In this document: piece after piece, positions 19,270 through 27,585 of the stretch
Layout of the letters: each line of letters begins with the position of its first letter
Position numbering within the stretch: position 1 is the stretch's first letter
Source of the DNA: Streptomyces sp. ST2-7A
GTDB lineage: Bacteria; Actinomycetota; Actinomycetes; Streptomycetales; Streptomycetaceae
NCBI RefSeq assembly: GCF_021390475.1
Contig: NZ_JAJUWS010000002.1
Coordinates: 1 to 64,000, forward strand
Reading direction: 5' to 3'
Length of the DNA stretch: 64,000 nt
Translations under genes and position numbers: made by a program
The notes under the pieces: generated by a model
What the model saw: the letters and a program-made list of their open reading frames with translations, nothing else
What the model was told of the DNA's origin: nothing
Database searches by the model: none

Positions 19270-19533
19270 TCACTTCAGGAAGTCGTCACCGTGCTCGGTG
19301 ATGTGGTCCTCCAGCGCCTTCACGATCGCGCCGACCTCCTGCTCGGAGCCGGTGCCGTGCTCCTTGCGGTAGTACGCGGCACCCAGCGAACGCAACAACT
19401 CGTTACCGGCGCGCTGCGCCTGAACGTCGTTCAGCTTGTCGCGCCCCTGCTCGATGCCCTGCCCCAGCCTCTCCCTGCCGGTGCGGTACCCCTTCTGGGC
19501 CTGCTCCTTCGCGCGGTCGAGAAAGCCCGACAT
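19270..19533 (-). CDS. Small charged conserved-type protein
   Basis: This 87-residue soluble protein starts MSGFLDRAKEQAQKGYRTG and is followed by two amphipathic helices (GNELLRSLGAAYYRKEHGTG and VGAIVKALEDHITEHGDDF). AAGGAGGG lies 7 bases before the ATG, which supports the start. I recall homologues of unknown function in many Streptomyces genomes. It has no membrane segment or metal motif. The N-terminus is related in style to the protein at 9886-10146. Confidence 0.8.
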   Translation of the reverse strand: MSGFLDRAKEQAQKGYRTGRERLGQGIEQGRDKLNDVQAQRAGNELLRSLGAAYYRKEHGTGSEQEVGAIVKALEDHITEHGDDFLK

Positions 19534-19658
19534 GCCGTTCCCTCCTTCTCCCGCCGCCCCTGCGGCGGGTGCCGATCCATCGGCCCATCGCGGGCGTCGC
19601 GCCTTCGGGCCCCGGCGGATCCGGGGCCGGGCCGGGGTGTCCGTGACACACCGCCACG

Positions 19659-19676
19659 ATCATCCCCCGGGGTGAT
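19659..19676. other. Palindrome between the LLM oxidoreductase and small gene
   Basis: ATCATCCCCCGGGGTGAT is an almost perfect 18-bp palindrome. It could end the flavin oxidoreductase transcript or be an operator for the small protein gene. The 253-base gap around it has no other feature. Confidence 0.4.
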
Positions 19677-19786
19677 GTCCTCTCACGACACCTGCCGTAC
19701 GCGACGCTTCCGCCGCGCACCCGGTCTCCCCCGCACACCTGCCCCGGAACGCCCGGGTTACGCGTCCGAACGGCCGCGCGACGGGT

Positions 19787-21025
19787 TCATTCCCCGGTGG
19801 GAGGGGTCACCGGCCCGGGCACGGACGCGCGAACCCCGCTTTCCGCCGGGAGCGCGCCCTCGGCGCCCGGCAGTCCGTAGGCGCGGGCCAGGAGCGCGTA
19901 ACCGCGCAGACGCGCCCGGGCGCCGTGCACCATCGTGGTGATCATCAGTTCGTCCGCTCCGGTGGCGGCGACCAGGGAGTCGAGCCCCTCCCGCACCGCG
20001 TCGGGGGTGCCGTGCACCGTCTCGGCCAGCCGACTGTCCACCACCTGCCGCTCCAGCGGCGTGTACGGGTGGTCCTCCGCCTCGTTGGGCGTCGGCACCG
20101 GACCGGGGCGCCCGCCGCGCAACCGCAACATCGCCAACGCGCCCGTCATCACCTGCCGACGGACCTCCCCCTCGTCCTCCCCCGCCAGCGCCGACACCGC
20201 GATCATCGCGTAGGGGGCGTCCAGGACGGCGGAGGGCCGGAAGGAGGCCCGGTACAGCTCCAGCGCCGGCCCGGTGTGTCGGGCGGCGAAGTGGTGGGCG
20301 AAGGCGAACGGCAGCCCGAGCCGACCGGCGAGTTCGGCGCTGTACCCGGAGGAGCCCAGCAGCCACACCGGCGGGCGGGCCGGCGCCCCCGTCACCGGCC
20401 CGGGCACGGCGTGCACCCGGGCGTCGGGACGCGCCCCCGGCACCGGCGGCGGATCGCCGTCCAGGAAGGCGACGAGTTCGGCGAGCTGCCGGGGGAAGTC
20501 CTCGGCGCCCTCGTGCAGCCGGTTGGGGCCGCGCAGCGCGGCGGCGGTCAACCCGTCGGTGCCCGGCGCACGGCCCAGGCCCAGGTCGATCCGGCCCGGT
20601 GCCAGCGCCTCGAGCGTGCCGAACTGCTCGGCGATCAGCAGCGGCGCGTGATTGGGCAGCATCACCCCGCCCGAGCCCAACCGGATCCGGGAGGTGTGGG
20701 CGACCAGGTGGGCCAGCAGCACGGCGGGCGAGGAGGAGGCGACACCCGGCATACCGTGGTGCTCGGCCACCCACAGACGGTGGTAGCCGCTCGCCTCGGC
20801 GACCCGCGCGGCCTCCACGGCGTCCAGCAGGGCCCGCTCGGGCGTGATCCCCTCACCGACGGTCGCCAACTCCAGCAGCGAGAGCGGGAGGGGGGCGTTC
20901 CCGGCGGCCCGGCCGCGCACCGCGCCGGGCGCCACGCGCGGGGTGCCGGGCGCGCGCTCCTCCCCGCCCCCGGTAGCGGGGGCGGGCGAAGCGGAACCGG
21001 CGGGGGGCTGCGGCTGATCGGGCAC
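19787..21025 (-). CDS. LLM class flavin-dependent oxidoreductase
   Basis: This 412-residue luciferase-like monooxygenase uses FMN or F420. LPLSLLELATVGEG is the first barrel strand, YHRLWVAEHHGMPGVASSSP is the family hallmark after helix 2, and IRLGSGGVMLPNHAPLLIAEQFGTLEAL follows in the same order as in the MsnO8/LuxA-like group. The first 40 residues are Pro/Ala-rich and disordered. I chose the GTG at 21025 because AAAAGGA lies about 10 bases upstream. A TTG at 21079 would add 18 residues. The substrate is not evident. Confidence 0.85.
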   Translation of the reverse strand: MPDQPQPPAGSASPAPATGGGEERAPGTPRVAPGAVRGRAAGNAPLPLSLLELATVGEGITPERALLDAVEAARVAEASGYHRLWVAEHHGMPGVASSSPAVLLAHLVAHTSRIRLGSGGVMLPNHAPLLIAEQFGTLEALAPGRIDLGLGRAPGTDGLTAAALRGPNRLHEGAEDFPRQLAELVAFLDGDPPPVPGARPDARVHAVPGPVTGAPARPPVWLLGSSGYSAELAGRLGLPFAFAHHFAARHTGPALELYRASFRPSAVLDAPYAMIAVSALAGEDEGEVRRQVMTGALAMLRLRGGRPGPVPTPNEAEDHPYTPLERQVVDSRLAETVHGTPDAVREGLDSLVAATGADELMITTMVHGARARLRGYALLARAYGLPGAEGALPAESGVRASVPGPVTPPTGE

Positions 21026-21434
21026 GGTGAACGGGTCCTTTTCCCGGCGACCGGGGAGATCTTCCGGTCGCCGTGTCAACGGCGGTGGGCACCCCGCGTC
21101 CCCGGTCCGAACGGGAACGCGGCACGCGTCGCCGACCGTCCGAGGGCTCCGGGCGGCCGGAAGGGGTAAGGGGCCGCGAGGAGCCGCCGGACGGTGCGGA
21201 CGCGCCCTGCGGGGCGGGACGACGCACGACGCCGTCCGTGATGGCCAACCGGCGACTCACCCGGAACATTCCGCCGTCGGGGTGAGCGCCGGGCGTGCCG
21301 GGACGCGGTACCCGGGGATCGCGCCGGAACGGACCGATCCTGCTGCGCGGAGGCGGTCGGCGCGCCGAACCCGGCGAACCGACCGAAAGGCGTCGGTGGC
21401 GGTGAACGACACCGACAGCGGAGGAGTGATCGAC
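21026..21434. other. Divergent intergenic region, no gene seen
   Basis: This 409-base gap separates the LLM oxidoreductase and the small zinc protein. I see no gene. CTCACCCGGAAC and GGGGTGAG form a loose dyad near 21256-21287 and may be part of a promoter. No -10/-35 pair stands out. Confidence 0.4.
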
Positions 21435-21671
21435 ATGGCGGCCTGCGAGGTCTGCGGCAACGAGTACCGGATGGCGTTCGAGGTGCACGCGGCGGGGGCG
21501 GTGCACGTCTTCGACAGCATCGAGTGCGCGGCCCAACGGATGGCACCCATCTGCGAGAACTGTCAGTGCCGGATCCTGGGGCACGGCCTGGAGACCGAGG
21601 ACGGCCACTTCTACTGCTGCGGGCACTGCGCCCGGGCGCGCGGCCACGCCCAACTGGTGGACCACGCCTGA
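21435..21671 (+). CDS. Small zinc-binding (metallothionein-like) protein
   Basis: This 78-residue protein has two Cys clusters. The N-terminal one contains CEVCGNEYRM and a later IECAAQRM. The C-terminal one contains CENCQCRILGHG and CCGHCARARGHAQ. Eleven Cys and several His in so few residues indicate bound zinc or another thiophilic metal. The spacing resembles MYM/TRASH-like fingers and prokaryotic metallothioneins (C-x-C, C-C-x-x-C). GAGGAG lies 8 bases before the ATG at 21435. A hairpin terminator follows about 90 bases downstream. The role may be metal storage or sensing. This is inference. Confidence 0.82.
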   Translation: MAACEVCGNEYRMAFEVHAAGAVHVFDSIECAAQRMAPICENCQCRILGHGLETEDGHFYCCGHCARARGHAQLVDHA

Positions 21672-21756
21672 GCCACGCGGCGTTCCGGGCCGGGGTTCGG
21701 ACGGGGGCGGCCGGGATCCGGTACCGGTCGGGGACCGGCGCGGTACGTCCGGGGAC

Positions 21757-21794
21757 GGGGTCCGGTCTCCCGGTGGGAGACCGGCCCGGACCCC
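21757..21794 (+). terminator. Terminator hairpin of the zinc protein gene
   Basis: An inner 10-bp stem (21762-21771 with 21775-21784, loop GGT) is flanked by GGGGTCC and GGACCCC, which can extend or compete with it. It is a strong GC hairpin without a T run. Confidence 0.7.
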
Positions 21795-22511
21795 GGGGTG
21801 GATGCCGTGACGGGGGTCGTGGACCGGGCGTGTGCGGAAACGGGCCCCGCCGGACCCCGGGACCCCCGGGTGCCCTACGCCCGGCCGCCCGCGGAGCCGG
21901 GGCCGGAAGCGCCCCCGGAGCGGGCACAACCGACACGGGAGCCCGCCGCACCGGCCGCCGGCCGAGTGGGCGCGGTGGCCCCAACGGGCACGGTCGGTAC
22001 GGCGGGCACGGCGGCCGGTGCGACGGGCACGACGACCGATGTGACCGGTGCGGCGGACACGCCCCGCCCGGCGGGTGGGACGTACCCCGCCCATGCGACC
22101 CACTCGGTGGGCACGACCACCACGTCGGTGGGCACGACCACCACGCCCGGTGCGGTGGGCACGGCCGGTGGGCCGGGCACGCCCGGCGCGGTGGAGGACG
22201 ACCCGTACACGGCGACGACCCTCGACGCGCCCTGGACCGCCGATCCGGAAGGCGGCACCGGCCCCCGGGAACGAACCGACGACACCCCCGCCCGGTGGGT
22301 GCCGGCCCCGCGCCGACCCCCCGACACCGATCCCGGCATCGGCACCGCCCCGGAACCCCGGTCCGCGAGGGGCGCGGGCACCCCGTCGGAACCATCCGGG
22401 GCGGAGGGCCCCGGCGAGGTGCTGCGGTTCGGCCCCGGCGTCCCCTACCGTCGCTCCGGCGACGGGGACCGCATCGCGCCGGCGGACGCCCCGGGCGCCC
22501 GCCGGTCGGGG
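21795..22511. other. Low-complexity GC-rich stretch, possible degenerate coding frame
   Basis: From a GTG at 21798 the plus strand stays open for over 700 bases. It encodes an Ala/Pro/Gly/Thr-rich chain with imperfect repeats (SVGTTTT occurs twice from a 21-bp DNA repeat near 22107-22145) and ends with GEVLRFGPGVPYRR before it runs into the antisense of the next gene. No stop codon appears before that gene. No start site, ribosome site or domain supports a real gene, and an open minus frame exists too. It may be a decayed or frameshifted secreted or disordered protein, or non-coding. Confidence 0.3.
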
Positions 22512-22736
22512 TCAGGGCAGCAGCCGCTCCACGGCCGCCGGCCCCTCCTCCTCCAGCTTCCTCCGCGCCCTCTCCAGTCGTTCGGGGGTGGGTTCCCTGC
22601 CGGTCAGGCGGACCAGGTCCTCCGGGTCCACGGGCCGTTCGCCTCCCGTGTGCAGGAGTCGGTCGGGCGTGGGACGGTTCTCGTCGAGAGGCTCGTTGCG
22701 CTCGGTCCCGCGCGAGGGCTCGTCCGATGTGCTCAT
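22512..22736 (-). CDS. Small charged protein of unknown function
   Basis: This 74-residue, Glu/Arg/Pro-rich soluble protein contains PVDPEDLVRLTGREPTPERLE and ends in a predicted helix (RARRKLEEEGPAAVERLLP). AGAGAGG lies about 8 bases before the ATG at 22736. I recall similar short proteins in other Streptomyces but no function. It has no membrane segment or metal motif. Confidence 0.7.
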   Translation of the reverse strand: MSTSDEPSRGTERNEPLDENRPTPDRLLHTGGERPVDPEDLVRLTGREPTPERLERARRKLEEEGPAAVERLLP

Positions 22737-22954
22737 CCGCTGTGCCTCTCTGTTCGCCGGTCCCCCGGGCCCGGGGCGGGGCCCGTCGTTGTCCTCACCG
22801 TAGAACCGGCGGGTACCACCCGCATCCGGAGTGATCGCCCCGTGGGCCCGACGGCGCACGGGTCGGGGGCGGGAAGCGGTGGCGCGGACGCCGCCGACGC
22901 CCGGCCCGTGGTACCGGCGCTCTCCCGCGTTCGCGCGACCGGCCGGCCGCCCCG

Positions 22955-23974
22955 CTACCGGGCGAACGGCGGCGGCAACGGCTCGCGGCGTTCCAGCCAC
23001 TCCGGCGGCGCCCCGGCGACTCCGGTGCGGGCCGCCACCACCCCGCCGACGATGGCGCAGGTGGTGTCCACGTCACCGAAGCCGGCGGCGGTCGTCCACA
23101 GCGCCTCGGTCAGATCGTCGGCCCGGTGCGCGGCGCACCACAGCGCGAACGGCACCGTGTCATCCGCCCGGACGCGGTCCCCGCTGCCCAGCAGTGCCGC
23201 CGCGCGCAGCGGGCCGGCGTCACCGGGGAGGTCGGCCGCGCGGACCAGTCCGTCCCGGACCTCCCCCGCCGACAGGTGTCCGGCCACCACCGTCAACAGT
23301 TCCGTGCCGGTGGGCGCGGCGTGGTCGTCCCCGGCGAGGATCGCCGTCGCCACGGCCACCGCCACCGCGCCCGCCACCCCCTCGGGGTGGGCGTGGGTGA
23401 CCCGGGCGGAGAGCACGGCCGCAGCGGCGGCGGCCGACGGGTCGCCGGCGTACCAGGCGCCGAGGGGCGCCACTCGCATCGCGGCGCCGTTGCCCAGACT
23501 GCCCTCGCCGCCGAACAACCGGCGGGACGCGGTGGGCCAGGCGGTGGGGTCGACCGCGAGTTCCGGCAGCAGGAGGTGCATCCCGGACCCGTACCCGCGA
23601 TGGGCGTCCGCCGCGAAGGTCCCGGCGAAGAGTTCGGCCAGCCGGTCGGGACGCACCTCGCCGTGCTCGTGCAGGACCCGCAGCACGCTCGCCGCCATCG
23701 CGGTGTCGTCGGTCCAGCGCCAGGGTGACTCGACGGGCGACTCCCGCCGGGCGATCTCGGCCGCGGCCCGCTCCCGGGGCCGGAAGGTGTGGAACCAGCG
23801 CTCGCCGAAGGAGTCCCCCAACGCCAGGCCCTCCAGACTTTCGAGGGCCCGCGCGACCGGACCGGCCGGACCGGCCGGTACCCCGCCGTCCCGCCCGCCG
23901 GCGGGGTCGCCCTCCGCGCCGCCCTCCGCGCCGCCCTCCGCCCCGGCGCCGGTGCCCGCCCCGATGTCCGTCAC
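22955..23974 (-). CDS. ADP-ribosylglycohydrolase family protein
   Basis: This 339-residue protein has the all-helical ADP-ribosylglycohydrolase fold, which removes ADP-ribose from proteins or small molecules with two Mg2+ ions. GLALGDSFGERW (about 49-60) and WRWTDDT (Asp89, Asp90, Thr91) are the N-terminal metal motifs. GSLGNGAAMRVAPLG is mid-protein, and GFGDVDTTCAIVGGVVAARTG holds the C-terminal metal Asp residues. The first 40 residues are Gly/Ala/Glu-rich and disordered. The GTG at 23974 overlaps the upstream phosphotransferase stop by four bases (GTGA), so the two are coupled. Dinitrogenase reductase or DraG-like substrates are typical of the family, and the real target is unknown. Confidence 0.9.
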   Translation of the reverse strand: MTDIGAGTGAGAEGGAEGGAEGDPAGGRDGGVPAGPAGPVARALESLEGLALGDSFGERWFHTFRPRERAAAEIARRESPVESPWRWTDDTAMAASVLRVLHEHGEVRPDRLAELFAGTFAADAHRGYGSGMHLLLPELAVDPTAWPTASRRLFGGEGSLGNGAAMRVAPLGAWYAGDPSAAAAAAVLSARVTHAHPEGVAGAVAVAVATAILAGDDHAAPTGTELLTVVAGHLSAGEVRDGLVRAADLPGDAGPLRAAALLGSGDRVRADDTVPFALWCAAHRADDLTEALWTTAAGFGDVDTTCAIVGGVVAARTGVAGAPPEWLERREPLPPPFAR

Positions 23975-25068
23975 GTTCCCACCCTTTCCTTCGCGTCCCC
24001 TGTTCCCGTGGTTTCCCCGCCGCGGTGCTCGTCCGTACCGCCACCGGGCCGGCGCGTCGGGGGCCGATCGAAACGCTCCAGGAGGGCCGCGAGCCACTCC
24101 TCCAGACGGGCGGCGGCCCGCTCCGGGGTCAGGTCGGGGCGACCGGCACCGCGCCACACCGTGGCGACCTTCTCCGCGTCGGGGGCGAAGGCCAGGGCGT
24201 CGAGCAGGTGCCAGTACAGCCGGTCGGCGGGGTCCGCCGCGAGGTCACGGCCGCCCTCGCGGAGGTAGTGCTCGGCGAAGCCGAGCGCGGTGTCGGGGCC
24301 GTGCAGCAGGGCCAGGGAGGTCGAGCAGTGCGCCACATCGAGGTCGGCGGGCCCGGTGGAGGTCTCCACCCAGTCGACGACACCGGTGATCCGCTCCCCG
24401 CCCGGTCGACCGTCCGGCGAGTCGGAGAACAGCACGTTGCCGGGGTGGTAGTCGCGGTGCAGGAAGCACGGCCGGTACGTGGCGGGGTCCGGTTGCTCCC
24501 GTCGGATCAGCTCCACCGCCCGCCGCCACAACCCCGGGCGGGTCGTGTCGGCGGGGACCCGCACCCGGTCGGCGGCGGTCCACGCCTGCCAGGCACGGGG
24601 GCGGTCGGCGGGGGCCGGCTCGAAACGGTGGATGTCGGCGAGCTGCCGGGCCAGTAGCCGCACCCGGCGGTCCACCGCGCTCTCCGGCTCCTCGCCGGCG
24701 GGCGCGCCGAGACGCAGCCCACCGGGCAGCAGGGTCATCAGCAGGGAGGGGTGGTCGGTGTGTTCGCCGGTCGGGTCGACGGCCAGGAGACGGGCCGCCG
24801 GAACCGGCCCGGGGGCGAGCAGTTCCAGGACCCGGGCCTCGCGTCCCAGCAGGCCGGGGGCGTGCGCGCGGAAGAACTCCCGTACGAGGGAACGCAGCAC
24901 CACCCCGCCGCGCGCGCCTTCCGGACCGACCGTCTCCAGGTGCCACATCTCGGAGGTCCAGCCACCGCGCAGGCCACGGGCGCCGACGACCCGGGTGTCG
25001 GGAGGCAGGTTCCGGGCGACCCATCGCGCCGTCCGTTCGCGTCCCGCCGACCACTCCACCGTGTCCAT
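23971..25068 (-). CDS. Aminoglycoside phosphotransferase-family kinase
   Basis: This 365-residue protein has the APH/choline-kinase fold. The phosphotransfer loop FLHRDYHPGNVLF has the catalytic Asp206 and Asn211. GVVDWVETSTGPADLDVAHC (Asp232) is the metal-binding DxD-like motif. TVGPEGARGGVVLRSL likely carries the ATP-binding strand. The ATG at 25068 begins a hydrophilic N-terminus. Family members phosphorylate aminoglycosides, macrolides, homoserine or sugars. Nothing here identifies the substrate. It leads a two-gene operon with an ADP-ribosylglycohydrolase. Confidence 0.88.
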   Translation of the reverse strand: MDTVEWSAGRERTARWVARNLPPDTRVVGARGLRGGWTSEMWHLETVGPEGARGGVVLRSLVREFFRAHAPGLLGREARVLELLAPGPVPAARLLAVDPTGEHTDHPSLLMTLLPGGLRLGAPAGEEPESAVDRRVRLLARQLADIHRFEPAPADRPRAWQAWTAADRVRVPADTTRPGLWRRAVELIRREQPDPATYRPCFLHRDYHPGNVLFSDSPDGRPGGERITGVVDWVETSTGPADLDVAHCSTSLALLHGPDTALGFAEHYLREGGRDLAADPADRLYWHLLDALAFAPDAEKVATVWRGAGRPDLTPERAAARLEEWLAALLERFDRPPTRRPGGGTDEHRGGETTGTGDAKERVGT

Positions 25069-25274
25069 GTCCCGACCCTATCGGCCGGTCGCACCGTTCC
25101 CCGTGCCCTTTCCCGCCCCCCTTTTTTCGGCCATGGGATGGAAATCCCGGATATCCGCGGGAGGAACGGCCTCGTGGGGGTACCCGTGGGCGGATTCCGC
25201 CCGACGGATCCGCCCACGGAGACCCGACGGGGCCCCGAGCCCGCCCCTTCCCCCACGGAGAGCAGGAAGCAGTC

Positions 25275-26477
25275 ATGCCGTTCAACCCCCTCGAGCAGCA
25301 GGGCATCCCCCTGGACCGTCAGATCCGCAACTGGCGCGAGCTCGACGTCACCCCCTTCGATCCCGACCACTGCGACCCCTACACCCGCTGCCGGGTCATC
25401 GCGATGAACGGCGTCGAGGTGGAGGCGATCATGTTCAGCCACCACATGGCGCGCCACTGCCCCGATCCCGACGTCAAGCGGCGACTCGCCGAGGTGCGGT
25501 ACGTCGAGGCCCAGCAGCAGAAGGCGGTCAACTGGCTGCTGCCCGGCGTCTCCTCGGTGCTGGAGACCACCATCGCCTACGAGCAGGTGGCGGTGGACCT
25601 GACGGCCTGGGTGGCTCGGATGGAGCCGGACCCCTATCTCCGACAGGCTTACCGGTTCGGGGTGTTGGAGGACTTCGACCACCTGTACCGGTACGCGAAC
25701 CTCTACGAGATCATCGAGCACCGCAAGGCCGAGGCGATCGTCGACGGTCTCACCGAGGTCATGCCGGGACGGCCCACCCGGCAGCAGCACCGCCACCCCG
25801 CCGACAACGTGCGCGACCCCTACGACCGCACCGGCGTCGATCCGCTCTCCCGTCTGCACGCGCTGACGATCATGTCGACCGAGCAGCAGACCATGAACTT
25901 CTACATGAACGTCGGTCCGACGTACATGGAGCCGATCGCGCGGCAGCTCTACCAGGAGATCGGGCTGATCGAGGAGGAGCACGTCACGCACTACGAGTCA
26001 CTGGTGGACCCGGGCGAGTCGTGGTGGGAGCAGTTGGTGCACCACGAGTACAACGAGTGCTACCTCTACCACTCCTTCATGGAGCAGGAGCCCGACCCCC
26101 GGATCCGGGCGATCTGGGAGCTGCACCTGAACATGGAGCTGGAGCACCTGCGGATCGCCTGCGAGCTGATGCGGCGGCACGACGGACGGGAGCCGGCCGA
26201 GGTGCTGGCCCCGGAACTGCCGAACGTCATCACCTTCGAGCCGAACAAGGGGTACGTGCGCGACCTGATCGCCGACGAACTCGACCTGACCACGCTGGGC
26301 GCCGGATACGTGCGGGACGCCCATGAGCGGTTCGAACGGATGCAGGAGAAGCTCAACGGCGAGGTCGCGCCCCCCAGCGACCGGGTCATCGACGAGCACG
26401 AGGAGATGTTCGGCCGGCAGTACCGGCTGGAGACCGAGGGCGAGCACCCGGTGGCGGCGCTGCGGGAGGGGCGATGA
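25275..26477 (+). CDS. Ferritin-like protein of unknown function, probable diiron
   Basis: This 400-residue soluble protein is mostly helical and very rich in Glu and His, with carboxylate/histidine pairs suited to metal binding. Examples are YEIIEHRKAEAI, GLIEEEHVTHYESL, HHEYNECYLYHSFMEQE and ELHLNMELEHLRIACE. The pattern suggests two ferritin-like four-helix units (about 40-200 and 195-320), so diiron chemistry or iron handling is likely. The C-terminal 80 residues are less helical. A ribosome site (AGGAAG) sits 6 bases before the ATG at 25275. A hemerythrin-like gene and an orphan oxidase subunit gene follow on the same strand. I do not recognise a named family. Confidence 0.7.
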   Translation: MPFNPLEQQGIPLDRQIRNWRELDVTPFDPDHCDPYTRCRVIAMNGVEVEAIMFSHHMARHCPDPDVKRRLAEVRYVEAQQQKAVNWLLPGVSSVLETTIAYEQVAVDLTAWVARMEPDPYLRQAYRFGVLEDFDHLYRYANLYEIIEHRKAEAIVDGLTEVMPGRPTRQQHRHPADNVRDPYDRTGVDPLSRLHALTIMSTEQQTMNFYMNVGPTYMEPIARQLYQEIGLIEEEHVTHYESLVDPGESWWEQLVHHEYNECYLYHSFMEQEPDPRIRAIWELHLNMELEHLRIACELMRRHDGREPAEVLAPELPNVITFEPNKGYVRDLIADELDLTTLGAGYVRDAHERFERMQEKLNGEVAPPSDRVIDEHEEMFGRQYRLETEGEHPVAALREGR

Positions 26478-26580
26478 CCGGCCCGGGGTTCCCCTCCGCT
26501 CCCGTCCGCCCCTCCCGCGCCCCCGCTGTTCCGCCCGCCCCTCCCGGCCCGCCGGGACATCCCCCGACAGGAGGACCGTC

Positions 26581-27303
26581 GTGAACGCACGCCCCACCGG
26601 GGATCACGGGGACACCCCGGACGACCGTGCCCCGAATGACCGCGCCGCTGCCAACCGTGCCCCCGACGATCGTGTCGACGCCGCCGGTGGCGGCGGTGGG
26701 TCGCCACTCGACGAGCGCGACTCCCGTCGGGCCGAGTCCGGCAGCGCCTTCGCCGAGGACGACGTGGTGGCGCTCCTGACGCGGCAGCACGGGGACATCC
26801 GCAACCTCTTCGACGAGGTCGAGCGGACGAATGGTGACGGACGCCGGGACGCCTTCCGCCGGCTGGTGCGTCTGCTGGCGGTCCACGAGACGGCCGAGGA
26901 GGAGGTGGTCCACCCGTACGTGCGGCGTTCGGTCGAGGGCGGCGAGCGGATCGTGGCGGATCGCCTGGAGGAGGAACGGGAGTCCAAGGAGGCCCTCTCC
27001 CGTCTGGACGGGATGGATCCGGAGGACGACGAGTTCCTGCCCGGGCTGCTGCGACTGCGGATGGCGGTGATGGAACACGCCCGCGCCGAGGAGCGGTACG
27101 AGTTCACGCATCTGCGGCGTTCGGCGGAGTCGAGGGAGCTGATCCGGCTGGCCAAGGAGGTCCGGGCCGCCGAGGCGACCGCCCCCACCCGCCCGCACCC
27201 GGGAGTGGAGTCGGCGGCGGGGAACCTCGCGGTGGGGCCGATGGCCGCCGTGACGGACCGCACCAGGGACGCGGTCCGCCGGGCGATGGGCCGGGACGGC
27301 TGA
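26581..27303 (+). CDS. Hemerythrin-like (HHE) domain protein
   Basis: This 240-residue protein has a hemerythrin-like domain at about residues 60-170. RQHGDIRNLFDEVER is the first His/Glu helix, VHETAEEEVVHPYVRR the second and MEHARAEERYEF the third. These supply the His and acidic ligands of a diiron site that binds O2, NO or peroxide. The first 55 residues are Asp/Ala/Gly-rich and disordered. AGGAGG (26571-26576) precedes the GTG at 26581, which fixes the start. It lies 103 bases after the ferritin-like gene. A terminator follows. Confidence 0.85.
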   Translation: MNARPTGDHGDTPDDRAPNDRAAANRAPDDRVDAAGGGGGSPLDERDSRRAESGSAFAEDDVVALLTRQHGDIRNLFDEVERTNGDGRRDAFRRLVRLLAVHETAEEEVVHPYVRRSVEGGERIVADRLEEERESKEALSRLDGMDPEDDEFLPGLLRLRMAVMEHARAEERYEFTHLRRSAESRELIRLAKEVRAAEATAPTRPHPGVESAAGNLAVGPMAAVTDRTRDAVRRAMGRDG

Positions 27304-27345
27304 CCGACCGTCCCGGGCCCGTGCGAGCGGGGAGGAGGGAACCGG

Positions 27346-27390
27346 GGAGAGGGGTGCCGGCCCGGAGGACGGCGCCCCTCTCCCTCTTTT
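27346..27390 (+). terminator. Rho-independent terminator of the hemerythrin gene
   Basis: A 13-bp stem (27346-27358 with 27371-27383, one T-G pair) has a 12-nt loop and is followed by CTCTTTT. Confidence 0.82.
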
Positions 27391-27403
27391 CCGAGTATCG
27401 CTG

Positions 27404-27431
27404 TTTTTCATGATGAAATTCCTATGAAAAA
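27404..27431. promoter_or_regulatory. A+T-rich dyad upstream of ctaD
   Basis: TTTTTCAT (27404-27411) and ATGAAAAA (27424-27431) are perfect inverted arms 12 bases apart, in an unusually A+T-rich patch that stands out from the surrounding DNA. It lies about 155 bases before the ctaD start and may be a regulator operator. Confidence 0.55.
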
Positions 27432-27585
27432 ACGCCACTCCACACCCCGCGCACGCCTTCACGAGGACTTCTCAACACGCCCATCCGGGTGAATTCCCGC
27501 TCTTCACGGAATCCCGGTGCTACACCATCGGAGAGCGCGAAAGGGCGACACGTTCGCTCCCCTCACGAACAGAGAAGAGAAGTCC

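Noticed and set aside
21798..24389. 863-residue plus-strand frame
   Set aside because: Most of it is antisense to the small charged gene and the ADP-ribosylglycohydrolase, which has clear active-site motifs. Only the first part is kept as a doubtful entry.
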